A stretch of DNA of 64,000 nucleotides from Ensifer sesbaniae (GTDB taxonomy: Bacteria; Pseudomonadota; Alphaproteobacteria; Rhizobiales; Rhizobiaceae), in NCBI RefSeq assembly GCF_013283665.1, contig NZ_JABEKU010000001.1:1984001-2048000 (forward strand), written 5' to 3'. Of this stretch, positions 20,125 through 27,265 are shown in pieces. Under the pieces are notes generated by a model. It searched no databases and was not told the DNA's origin. It saw only the letters and a program-made list of their open reading frames with translations. Every line of letters begins with the position of its first letter. Position 1 is the stretch's first letter. The translations under genes and the position numbers were made by a program.

Positions 20125-21033
20125 ATGGGGGACTTCATGTCGCTGGACTGGGACAAACTGCGCATTTTTCACGCGGCGGCCGAGGCTGGGTCGTTCACGC
20201 ATGCGGCAGACAAGCTCCATCTCTCCCAGTCGGCGATCAGCCGGCAGGTGAGTTCGCTTGAACAGGACGTTGGCATCAAGCTGTTTCACCGTCATGCGCG
20301 CGGCCTGATCCTGACCGAACAGGGCGAAATCCTCTACCGCACGGCGCACGAAGTGCTGATGAAGCTCGAAAGCGTCAAGATTCAGCTCAGCGAGACCACC
20401 GACAAGCCGAGCGGCAAGCTGCGCATCACCACGACCGTCGGTCTCGGCCAGGGCTGGCTCACGGACAAGATCCAGGAATTCATGTCGCTGCATCCGGACG
20501 TGCAGGTCCAGCTCATCCTCGACAACGAAGAGCTCGACGTGAACATGCGCCATGCGGACTGCGCCATTCGGCTGCGCCAGCCGCAGCAGTCGGACCTGAT
20601 TCAGCGCAAGCTCTTCACCGTGCATATGCACGTCTACGCCGCGCCGTCCTACATCAACAAGTACGGTGAACCGCAGTCGATCAACGACCTCGACAATCAC
20701 CGCATCATCACCTTCGGCGAACCGGCGCCGAACTATCTGCTCGACGTAAACTGGCTCGAGATCGCTGGCCGCGATTCCGACAATCCGCGCGTGTCGCACC
20801 TGCAAATCAACAGCCAGACCTCGATCAAGCGCGCCTGCCTGCTGGGCATCGGCATCGCCATGCTGCCGGACTATATCGTCGGCCGCGACCCCGGCCTCAT
20901 CCAGCTTCCGATCAGTGCCGACATCCCGTCGTTCGATACCTATTTTTGCTATCCCGACGAGATGAAGAACGCTGCGAAGCTCAAGGTCTTCCGCGATTAC
21001 ATCGTCGCCAAAGCGCGGAACTGGAATTTCTGA
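20125..21033 (+). CDS. lsrB: LysR-type redox/LPS regulator LsrB (VtlR homologue)
   Basis: A 302-aa LysR-type regulator: helix-turn-helix in residues 8-65 (LDWDKLRIFHAAAEAGSFTHAADKLHLSQSAISRQ), then the effector domain. Position after trxB and next to two AbcR-type RNAs identifies it as LsrB of Sinorhizobium, VtlR of Brucella. Cysteines are at 146, 238 and 275; Cys238 is the residue I recall as essential for redox sensing in S. meliloti LsrB. Position 172, where I recall a further Cys in S. meliloti, is Ala here. The start at 20125 keeps the published numbering; an alternative ATG at 20137 with a GGGGGA site would shorten it by four residues. LsrB activates lrp3-lps and glutathione genes in S. 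meliloti. Confidence 0.87.
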   Translation: MGDFMSLDWDKLRIFHAAAEAGSFTHAADKLHLSQSAISRQVSSLEQDVGIKLFHRHARGLILTEQGEILYRTAHEVLMKLESVKIQLSETTDKPSGKLRITTTVGLGQGWLTDKIQEFMSLHPDVQVQLILDNEELDVNMRHADCAIRLRQPQQSDLIQRKLFTVHMHVYAAPSYINKYGEPQSINDLDNHRIITFGEPAPNYLLDVNWLEIAGRDSDNPRVSHLQINSQTSIKRACLLGIGIAMLPDYIVGRDPGLIQLPISADIPSFDTYFCYPDEMKNAAKLKVFRDYIVAKARNWNF

Positions 21034-21205
21034 CGCCGATCTGCAAATGCTCTTTTTGTGGGCATTTCTTGGTTTCTTCCATAACTAGCTGTTTTTGCTG
21101 CGATATTTTGAACGCTTCCTCGATTTTGTGCGGCGCATTTTTGTTGTGCGATGCAATAATGTGCAGGGATGCACAGATGACATGGCTGTCATGCATATTA
21201 AATGA

Positions 21206-21234
21206 TTGTTGCCCGCCCAAAAAAGCAGCATACC
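21206..21234 (+). promoter_or_regulatory. Promoter of the first AbcR-type sRNA
   Basis: TTGTTG (21206-21211), 17-base spacer, CATACC (21229-21234). Predicted RNA start is about 21241. The second sRNA has an equivalent set (TTGAAA 21410-21415, 17 bases, CATATC 21433-21438). Confidence 0.6.
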
Positions 21235-21240
21235 AAACTC

Positions 21241-21361
21241 AGCTGATGCATCTTTGGTGGCTTCTCCTCCCAGTGCCACCGCAGCAGCTGTTCCCCTCTG
21301 GAGGTTTAAATTACCTTCACAACTTATAAGGGCCCAAGTCATCTTGTGGCCCTCTTTTTTT
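21241..21361 (+). ncRNA. abcR1: AbcR-type trans-acting small RNA (first copy)
   Basis: About 121 nt from a predicted start near 21241 to a Rho-independent end at 21361. Stem GGTGGC (21256-21261) / GCCACC (21275-21280) displays the loop TTCTCCTCCCAGT, an anti-Shine-Dalgarno sequence characteristic of AbcR RNAs; a second CTCTGGAGG region follows at 21296. The terminator is AGGGCCCAAG ... CTTG-GGCCCT (21329-21353) with a T run. AbcR RNAs are Hfq-dependent repressors of ABC-transporter and other mRNAs in Rhizobiales, and usually occur in tandem next to lsrB/vtlR. Which copy corresponds to abcR1 in other species is not certain. Confidence 0.85.
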
Positions 21362-21409
21362 GTCTACTGTTAGATGCGGGCGAACCGTGACGAAAATCAC
21401 AGCCGACTA

Positions 21410-21438
21410 TTGAAAGTCGGTAGTTCGCTTCCCATATC
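21410..21438 (+). promoter_or_regulatory. Promoter of the second AbcR-type sRNA
   Basis: TTGAAA (21410-21415), 17-base spacer, CATATC (21433-21438); predicted RNA start near 21446. Confidence 0.6.
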
Positions 21439-21445
21439 AAATTGC

Positions 21446-21561
21446 AGCTGATGCATTCTTGGTGGCTTCTCCTCCCCGCCACCGCATTAGCTGTTCCCCT
21501 CTGGAGGTTCTCATTACCTTCACAACTACAAGGGCCCAAGTTTCTTGAGGTCCTTTTTTTT
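21446..21561 (+). ncRNA. abcR2: AbcR-type trans-acting small RNA (second copy)
   Basis: About 116 nt. It starts with the same AGCTGATGCAT block as the first copy, then stem GGTGGC (21461-21466) / GCCACC (21478-21483) with loop TTCTCCTCCCC, the shared TGTTCCCCTCTGGAGGTT stretch and a terminator AGGGCCCAAG-TTT-CTTG-A-GGTCCT followed by eight T residues (to 21561). Sequence identity with the first copy is concentrated in the loop and the CTCTGGAGG segment, the parts that pair with targets. Divergence elsewhere suggests an old duplication, with room for separate regulation. Confidence 0.85.
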
Positions 21562-21595
21562 GCCCTCGCCGATGCTCACGGCCTTGTGATTTGAA

Positions 21596-21635
21596 TATCG
21601 TGCTTTCACGATACATCTATCGATAAAACTCGATA
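21596..21635 (+). promoter_or_regulatory. Paired palindromes upstream of the ArsR-type gene
   Basis: Two perfect dyads: TATCGTG-CTTT-CACGATA (21596-21613) and TATCGA-TAAAAC-TCGATA (21618-21635), ending 12 bases before the ATG at 21648. Their size and place fit operators for autoregulation by the ArsR-type repressor. Confidence 0.55.
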
Positions 21636-21647
21636 TGGCGATATGCA

Positions 21648-21938
21648 ATGGACCGAGACGAGATATTGAAAGCGCTTGCCCATCCAGTGCGGGTGAACAT
21701 CCTCGCCTGGCTGAAAGAGCCTCAGCTCCATTTCCCGACGCAGGAGCATCCGTTCGATATCGGCGTATGCGCCGGTCAGTTCGAACGCTGCGGCCTGTCG
21801 CAGTCGACCGTTTCCTCGCACCTCGCGGTACTTCAGCGCGCCGGCCTCGTGACAACGCGCCGGGTCGGCCAGTGGATCTTCTATCGTCGTGACGAAGAGA
21901 CGATTGCCGCCTTCCTCAAGAGCATCGGCGACCTCTGA
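21648..21938 (+). CDS. ArsR-family repressor
   Basis: A 96-aa ArsR/SmtB-type winged helix protein: LKALAHPVRVNILAWLKEP starts helix 1, and the recognition helix region is CGLSQSTVSSHLAVLQRAGLV, followed by the wing TTRRVGQWIFYRRDE. Cys at VCAGQFERCGLSQS could serve as thiol sensors, but the CVC metal motif of ArsR itself is absent, so a reactive-chemical sensor is more likely than an arsenic sensor. It is followed by an ene-reductase gene in the same direction after 55 bases and preceded by two palindromes, the layout of a self-regulated repressor/ene-reductase operon. Confidence 0.88.
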   Translation: MDRDEILKALAHPVRVNILAWLKEPQLHFPTQEHPFDIGVCAGQFERCGLSQSTVSSHLAVLQRAGLVTTRRVGQWIFYRRDEETIAAFLKSIGDL

Positions 21939-21993
21939 ACCGCAACACCTCCCAAGCAGACCTCCCAAACAGACCTCCATGAAAGGACCTCAC

Positions 21994-23115
21994 ATGGCCT
22001 CGCTTTTCGACCCCATCACCATCGGCGATATCCCGCTGAAGAACCGCATCGTCATGGCGCCGCTGACGCGCAATCGTTCTCCCGGCGCCGTACCGAACAC
22101 ACTGAACGTCACCTATTATGAGCAGCGTGCAACGGCCGGCTTGCTGATTACCGAGGGAACGGCAATCACACAGCAGGGTCAGGGCTATGCCGACGTGCCG
22201 GGCCTCTATACGCCGGAGGCGCTGGAAGGCTGGCGCAAGGTGACGGATGCAGTGCATGCGAAAGGTGGCCGGATCGTCGTGCAGATGTGGCATGTCGGCC
22301 GTATCTCGCACAATTCGCTGCAGCCGAACGGTCTCAAGCCGGTTGCGCCGTCCGCAATCCGCGCCAAATCCAAGACCTATCTGATCAATCCGGATGGCAC
22401 CGGCTCCTTTGCCGAAACCTCCGAGCCGCACGCGCTGGAAATTGGCGAGATCGAAGGTATCGTCGAAGACTACCGCAAGGCTGCGCGCGCCGCGATCGAT
22501 GCCGGCTTCGACGGCATCGAGATCCACGCGGCCAACGGCTATCTCATCGATCAGTTCCTGCGCTCCGGATCGAACCATCGGACGGATTCCTACGGCGGTT
22601 CGATCGAGAACCGGGCTCGCTTCCTGTTTGAGGTCATGGATGCGGTGACGAAGGAAATCGGCGCTGGCCGCGTCGGCATCCGTCTTTCGCCGGTAACACC
22701 GGCCAACGACGCGTTCGATCCCGAACCGCAATCGCTCTTCGGCTATGTCGTCGCGAACCTCGCCCGTTATCCCCTCGCCTATATCCACATCATCGAGGGC
22801 GCGACGGGCGGCCCGCGCGACCACCAGCAGGGCGACCGGCCGTTCGACTACGACGCGCTGCGTTCCGCCTATGTGACGGCCGGCGGCAAGGCTGCCTGGA
22901 TGACGAACAATGGTTATGACAAGGCGCTGGCGGTGAAGACGGTCAGGGACGGCGAAGCCGATCTCGTCGCTTTCGGCAAATCGTTCATCGCCAATCCGGA
23001 TCTCGTCGAGCGGCTGAAGCGCGACGCGCCGCTCAACACGCCGGACCAGGCAACCTTTTATGGCGGCGGCGCCAAGGGCTACACCGACTATCCGGCCCTT
23101 GAACAGGTCGCCTGA
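21994..23115 (+). CDS. Old yellow enzyme-family ene-reductase
   Basis: A 373-aa FMN-dependent NADH:flavin oxidoreductase of the old yellow enzyme family (NemA/XenB-like), reducing activated C=C bonds or nitro groups. Seen: LKNRIVMAPLTRNRS at the N-terminus, the substrate-anion motif HAANGYLIDQFLRSGSNHR, and YGGSIENRARF. The C-terminal barrel part ends with the phosphate-binding FGKSFIANPDLVERL. The ATG at 21994 has GAAAGGAC upstream; an in-frame ATG at 21979 lies just before that site. Downstream of an ArsR-type repressor, it probably belongs to an electrophile- or quinone-detoxification response. Confidence 0.93.
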   Translation: MASLFDPITIGDIPLKNRIVMAPLTRNRSPGAVPNTLNVTYYEQRATAGLLITEGTAITQQGQGYADVPGLYTPEALEGWRKVTDAVHAKGGRIVVQMWHVGRISHNSLQPNGLKPVAPSAIRAKSKTYLINPDGTGSFAETSEPHALEIGEIEGIVEDYRKAARAAIDAGFDGIEIHAANGYLIDQFLRSGSNHRTDSYGGSIENRARFLFEVMDAVTKEIGAGRVGIRLSPVTPANDAFDPEPQSLFGYVVANLARYPLAYIHIIEGATGGPRDHQQGDRPFDYDALRSAYVTAGGKAAWMTNNGYDKALAVKTVRDGEADLVAFGKSFIANPDLVERLKRDAPLNTPDQATFYGGGAKGYTDYPALEQVA

Positions 23116-23132
23116 CGCTCCCACATGGCCCC

Positions 23133-23157
23133 ATGCCCCGTCGCCTCGGCGGGGCAT
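23133..23157 (+). terminator. Terminator-like hairpin after the ene-reductase
   Basis: ATGCCCCG (23133-23140) / CGGGGCAT (23150-23157), 9-base loop, followed by TTGTCC. Placed 17 bases after the stop. Confidence 0.5.
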
Positions 23158-23182
23158 TTGTCCATTGGGAAATCAACCTCTT

Positions 23183-23986
23183 ATGTTTTCTTTATATTTT
23201 GAAAAATGGTCATTGCAGCCGGACGGCGAAATTATCGTCACGCCCTCCAGCCATCTTCATCCCGTCCGCTATCGCAACCGCCAGGCGATGCTGAAGGTCG
23301 CGCAGGATCCCGAAGAAAAATTCGGTCGCCTGCCGATGCTCTACTGGAACGGGCAAGGCGCCGCAAAGGTCTATGAATCCGACGGCGAAGCCGTACTGAT
23401 GGAGCGCACGGATAGCCAGCGCAACCTGTTCCACATGGCAATGACGGGAAGCGATCAAGACGCGACGCGCATCATCTGCCGCACGGTTGCGGAACTGCAT
23501 GCGCCGCGTTTGACGCCCGTTCCGCAGGATCTCGTCCCGCTCGACAAATGGTTCGCCTCGCTGGAAGCCGCCGCCCCTGCCCAAGGTGGTCTGTTTGCGC
23601 GTGCGCTGGAGGCGGCGAAGGGCCTGTTTGCCGATCCGGAACCGCCCGTCGTGCTTCATGGCGACGTGCACCACGCCAACATCCTCGATTTCGGCGACCG
23701 CGGCTGGCTGGCGATCGATCCAAAGCGCGTATTCGGCGACCGCGGCTACGACTATGCCAACCTGTTCTGCAATCCGGAGCTCCCTTTGGTCACCGCTCCT
23801 GGCCGGCTGCAACGGCATCTGCCGATCGTTGCCGAGGAGACGGGCCTTCAGCCGCGGCGCATCCTCAATTGGGTGCTGGCCTATTCCGGGCTTTCCGCTG
23901 CCTGGTTCCTGGAGGACGGTGACGACTTCGGCGTCGAGAGCGATCTGACGATGGCCGAGATCGCAATCGCCGAGCTCGATCGCTAA
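23183..23986 (+). CDS. Aminoglycoside 6-phosphotransferase-like kinase (APH(6)/StrB family)
   Basis: A 267-aa protein-kinase-fold phosphotransferase. The catalytic loop HGDVHHAN (159-166) and the metal-binding IDPK (178-181) followed by RVFGDRGYDYANLF are the pattern of the APH(6)/hydroxyurea-resistance family that includes streptomycin 6-kinase. The nucleotide-binding N-terminal part has MLKVAQDPEEKFG and the AVLMER hinge. Start ATG 23183 follows the ene-reductase terminator. It may inactivate streptomycin-type aminoglycosides, but chromosomal members in soil bacteria often have no proven resistance role. Nothing marks it as recently acquired. Confidence 0.8.
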   Translation: MFSLYFEKWSLQPDGEIIVTPSSHLHPVRYRNRQAMLKVAQDPEEKFGRLPMLYWNGQGAAKVYESDGEAVLMERTDSQRNLFHMAMTGSDQDATRIICRTVAELHAPRLTPVPQDLVPLDKWFASLEAAAPAQGGLFARALEAAKGLFADPEPPVVLHGDVHHANILDFGDRGWLAIDPKRVFGDRGYDYANLFCNPELPLVTAPGRLQRHLPIVAEETGLQPRRILNWVLAYSGLSAAWFLEDGDDFGVESDLTMAEIAIAELDR

Positions 23987-23988
23987 GC

Positions 23989-24558
23989 TCAGCCGGTCCT
24001 CAACAGGATGACGGCATAAATGCACGCCTCGCTGCCGGCGTTGCGGAAGACGCAATCCTGCGGCGGCCCGAGTTCCAGGCAGTCCCCCTCGCCAAGAACG
24101 TGGGTCTCAGGGCCCTCCACAAAGGTGAGGCTGCCTTGTTTCACCCATATCCATCGACGATGAAGCGCATAGGCGGATGCCGGGATCGGCACCTCGGCGC
24201 TGGCCGGAAGCTCGACCTCGACAAGTTCGAGCGGCAGGTCCGACATCGGTGAAACGTGGCGCCGAAGATATCCCGTTTGCGGATCGCGCCACACCGATTG
24301 ATCCCGCCGTCGCGACAGCCGGCCCTGACTCATCTCCGCTCGCGCGATCAGGCTGGACATGGTCAGGCCGAACGCGCCCGCAAGCTTTGCGAGCAATGTC
24401 GCCGTCGGGCTGCTGTCGCCCCGCTCGACCTTGTGGATCATTGCGCGCGAGACACCGGAGCGCTCTGAAAGTTCGCTCAGCGACCAGCCGCGCGCTTCCC
24501 GTTCGAGACGAATTCGTTCACTGAGCCGTTGATCCAGGCCGTCTACTTTAGTATTCAT
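23989..24558 (-). CDS. XRE-cupin transcriptional regulator
   Basis: A 189-aa regulator with an N-terminal XRE helix-turn-helix (about residues 10-65: LSERIRLEREARGWSLSELSERSGVSRAMIHKVERG) and a C-terminal cupin sensor domain (about 110-185). The ATG at 24558 starts MNTKVDGLDQ; the longer reading from 24636 would overlap the divergent GNAT gene. The two genes start 37 bases apart back to back, so this protein probably controls the acetyltransferase and itself. The stop lies 2 bases from the converging kinase stop, a very tight junction. Confidence 0.88.
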   Translation of the reverse strand: MNTKVDGLDQRLSERIRLEREARGWSLSELSERSGVSRAMIHKVERGDSSPTATLLAKLAGAFGLTMSSLIARAEMSQGRLSRRRDQSVWRDPQTGYLRRHVSPMSDLPLELVEVELPASAEVPIPASAYALHRRWIWVKQGSLTFVEGPETHVLGEGDCLELGPPQDCVFRNAGSEACIYAVILLRTG

Positions 24559-24595
24559 GTTGTAGTCATATAGTGGACGAATGCGAGGAGCAAGC

Positions 24596-25105
24596 ATGTT
24601 GATCAGGGCGGCCATCCAAGACGATCTGCCAGCCATCTGCGAGATCTACAACGACGCCGTCGCGAACACGACGGCGATCTGGAACGAGACCCTGGTCGAT
24701 GTCGCCAATCGGGCGGGCTGGCTGAAAGCCCGTGCGGACGCAGGCTATCCGGTGCTGGTCGCCGTCTCCGACGAGGGAGATATCGTCGGCTATGCCTCGT
24801 TCGGCGATTGGCGCGCCTTCGATGGCTATCGCCACACGGTGGAGCATTCCGTCTACGTTCGCAAGGATCGTCGCGGTGGCGGCATCGGCCGCAAACTCAT
24901 GGTCGCGCTGATCGCCGAAGCGGAACGGCTGGGCAAGCATGTGATGATCGCAGGCATCGAATCGGAAAACACGGCCTCGATCCGCCTTCACGCCCAACTG
25001 GGTTTTGTCGATACCGGCCGCATGCGCGAGGTCGGCACGAAATTCGGCCGCTGGCTCGATCTCACATTCATGCAACTGGTGCTTCGGACGGGCTCGCCAC
25101 GCTAG
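24596..25105 (+). CDS. GNAT acetyltransferase, phosphinothricin acetyltransferase-like
   Basis: A 169-aa GNAT enzyme resembling the PAT/bar group (phosphinothricin or methionine sulfone/sulfoximine N-acetyltransferase). Visible: EIYNDAVANTTAIWNETLVD at the N-terminus, the acetyl-CoA loop RRGGGIGRKLM, and the GIESENTASIRLHAQLGFVDTGRM block typical of the group. Start ATG 24596 has GAGGAG at 24585-24590. It diverges from the XRE-cupin regulator gene (37-base gap), the likely switch for it. Substrate specificity needs assay; it may act on a toxic amino-acid analogue. Confidence 0.88.
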   Translation: MLIRAAIQDDLPAICEIYNDAVANTTAIWNETLVDVANRAGWLKARADAGYPVLVAVSDEGDIVGYASFGDWRAFDGYRHTVEHSVYVRKDRRGGGIGRKLMVALIAEAERLGKHVMIAGIESENTASIRLHAQLGFVDTGRMREVGTKFGRWLDLTFMQLVLRTGSPR

Positions 25106-25116
25106 GCTCCGGCATC

Positions 25117-25145
25117 CGCCTCGACAATGACCGCTTGTCGAGGCG
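25117..25145 (+). terminator. Hairpin after the GNAT gene
   Basis: Perfect 11-bp stem CGCCTCGACAA (25117-25127) / TTGTCGAGGCG (25135-25145), 7-base loop, 12 bases after the stop. No T run. Confidence 0.55.
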
Positions 25146-25172
25146 ATTGGAGATGCTATGAACGCATAAGGC

Positions 25173-26156
25173 GTGTTTCTGGAACGCAGCAACGTGAGTC
25201 TTCGGCGGACAGTGAGATCGGTCGCTTGGTCACGGGTCGCGAGAGCGGCGCTGGCGCTGCTTGTCAGCGCACCCGTTTTCGTCGCGGGATCGGCGGCTGC
25301 TCGTATCGACGACCTCGCCCCTGGCCCGAAATGCGTCTATTCGGGGCGGTCGGCCAAAGACCCCGCGCAGGCACTCTGCATCAGCAAGGAGAATTTCGCC
25401 CGCGACGTCTGCGGCGTGATCGATCATTACGCGACGGCGAACGACCTGCCTTCCGCCTTCTTCGCCCGCCTGATCTGGCGCGAAAGCCTGTTCCGGCCGA
25501 ATGCGGTCAGCCCCAAGGGCGCCGAAGGGATCGCGCAGTTCATGCCGGGAACGGCGAAGCTGCGGGGACTCAACAACAGCTTCGATGCCGTCGAGGCACT
25601 GGGAAAATCGGCGGAATATCTGAACGAGCTCAAGTCGCGTTACGGCAATCTCGGCTTTGCCGCCGCTGCCTACAATGCCGGAGAAAACGGGCTGGAGCGG
25701 TTCCTCGAGGTCGATTGGCTGCCGGCCGAAACCCGCAACTACGTGCTCGCGATCACCGCCTACAGCGTCGAGGACTGGCGCGACAATCCTCCAAAAATCC
25801 TCGATCTGACGCTCGACAAGAACAAGACCTTCCTGGATGGCTGCGTGGCGCTGGCCAGTACCCGCAACCTTCGCGATATCGAGGTGATCGACGAAGCCGA
25901 ATGGGCGCCCTGGGGCGTACAGCTCGCCGCGCACTTCCAAAAATCGGTAGCGCAGCGACTGTTCGTGAACGCGGTCAAGCGCCTGCCGGAATCGATCCGA
26001 AGCGAGAAGCCTTTGTTGCTTAGGGAGCGCAATGCCAGCTTTGGCCTCAGGATTCGCTACGCCGCGCGCATCGGCCGCGAGACCCAAGCGGAAGCGAACA
26101 AGCTCTGCACCACCATCCGCAAGAGCGGCGGCGCCTGCCTCGTCTTCAAGAACTGA
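25173..26156 (+). CDS. Exported lytic transglycosylase (SLT domain)
   Basis: A 327-aa murein-cleaving lytic transglycosylase. A basic N-terminus and hydrophobic stretch (ARAALALLVSAPVFVAGSAAA, ending about residue 43) is a signal peptide. The SLT domain follows: catalytic Glu104 in LIWRESLFRPNAVSPKGAEG, then AQFMPGTAK and AAAAYNAGENG. The C-terminal 120 residues are of unassigned function and end with a Cys pair (KLCTTI, GACLVF) that may make a disulfide. The start is GTG 25173; a second GTG at 25194 is possible and neither has a strong ribosome site. Confidence 0.88.
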   Translation: MFLERSNVSLRRTVRSVAWSRVARAALALLVSAPVFVAGSAAARIDDLAPGPKCVYSGRSAKDPAQALCISKENFARDVCGVIDHYATANDLPSAFFARLIWRESLFRPNAVSPKGAEGIAQFMPGTAKLRGLNNSFDAVEALGKSAEYLNELKSRYGNLGFAAAAYNAGENGLERFLEVDWLPAETRNYVLAITAYSVEDWRDNPPKILDLTLDKNKTFLDGCVALASTRNLRDIEVIDEAEWAPWGVQLAAHFQKSVAQRLFVNAVKRLPESIRSEKPLLLRERNASFGLRIRYAARIGRETQAEANKLCTTIRKSGGACLVFKN

Positions 26157-27173
26157 TCACGCGGCAACGCGATCGCCGGCGTTCGGGCGCGCGGCTGCCT
26201 CTACCGGCAGGCAGCCGAGTCCCCTGAGCGTCGTCGCTACCGCCTCGTCGATCGGCGTGTGCGGCTCTTCACCGAGAACGGCAAGCAGCCGATCGTTCGG
26301 CATCCTCAGCGGTTCGCGCCAAACGTAGCGCATCTTGCGCAATTCCCTGAAGAGCGGGACGAAGGGCGAGGCAAGGCCGATCAGCAACCAGGGGAACGCC
26401 CGCACCGGTAGCTCCGGCTTACCGACCGCACGGCGGATCGCCGCCACCATCTCTGTGCCGTTGCGGTCGAGGAAGCCGCGCATGTGATAGACGGCAAAGC
26501 GCGGCAGGTTCTCGGCACGCTCGACGAGACGGATCATGGTTTCCGCCACGTCGGGCAGATAGGCCCACTGGTGCGAAGTGCCTTCGCGGCCGGGATAGGA
26601 AATCGCCGTCAGCGGTTTTCCGGCTTTTACCAGTCCTTGCGAGAACCAGTTGTTCGCGGCTCCCGGGCCGAAGAAGTCGCCTGCCCTGACGATGATGACA
26701 CCGACGCCTGCGTCGGACGCATTCTTCAGCCGACGCTCCATTTCTTTGCGGATCATGCCCTTGTCCGTATCCGGGTTCTGCGGCGCGTCCTCCGTCAGAA
26801 CGGGAAAGGCATCGCGGCCGAAATTGTAGATCGTTCCCGGCAGCAGGATGCGCGCCCCTGTGGCCTTGGCCGCAGCGATGATGCTGTCGAGCATCGGCAG
26901 CACCAGGGTGCCCCAATTGCGGTAGCCGGGCGGATTGACGGCGTGCACGATCAGATCGACGCCTTCGGCCGCGGCGCGGACATCCCGCGTGCTCATGGCA
27001 TCGCCCTGCCGCCAGTCGAGTGCCGGCTCCGCCCGCGCCGCCTTCTCGGCGTTTCGGTTCAAGGCGCGCACCTGCCAGCCGCGGCTGTCAAGCCCGCGCG
27101 CGACGGCGCTGCCAATACCGCCCGTCGCCCCGAGCACCAGTGCGATCCTTGTTCTTTCCTGCGTCCCGATCAT
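26157..27173 (-). CDS. NAD(P)-binding epimerase/dehydratase-like oxidoreductase
   Basis: A 338-aa extended short-chain dehydrogenase/NAD-dependent epimerase-type protein. The Rossmann glycine motif is LVLGATGGIGSAVARGL near residue 15; the GTIYNFG stretch holds the usual catalytic Tyr, but the following YxxxK spacing is not clear, so it may be an atypical reductase. Start ATG 27173 is preceded by GGAG; an upstream ATG at 27209 adds 12 residues and runs toward the promoter of the divergent LysR gene. Its stop abuts the transglycosylase stop (26156/26157). Probably regulated by the divergent LysR protein. Confidence 0.85.
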   Translation of the reverse strand: MIGTQERTRIALVLGATGGIGSAVARGLDSRGWQVRALNRNAEKAARAEPALDWRQGDAMSTRDVRAAAEGVDLIVHAVNPPGYRNWGTLVLPMLDSIIAAAKATGARILLPGTIYNFGRDAFPVLTEDAPQNPDTDKGMIRKEMERRLKNASDAGVGVIIVRAGDFFGPGAANNWFSQGLVKAGKPLTAISYPGREGTSHQWAYLPDVAETMIRLVERAENLPRFAVYHMRGFLDRNGTEMVAAIRRAVGKPELPVRAFPWLLIGLASPFVPLFRELRKMRYVWREPLRMPNDRLLAVLGEEPHTPIDEAVATTLRGLGCLPVEAAARPNAGDRVAA

Positions 27174-27265
27174 GTCACGCTCCATCCATTTCGATGAACA
27201 GAGGATCACGCATCATGGAGCTAAACGGAATTGCCGAACATCTTTGAGCGGATATACTGAAATGT

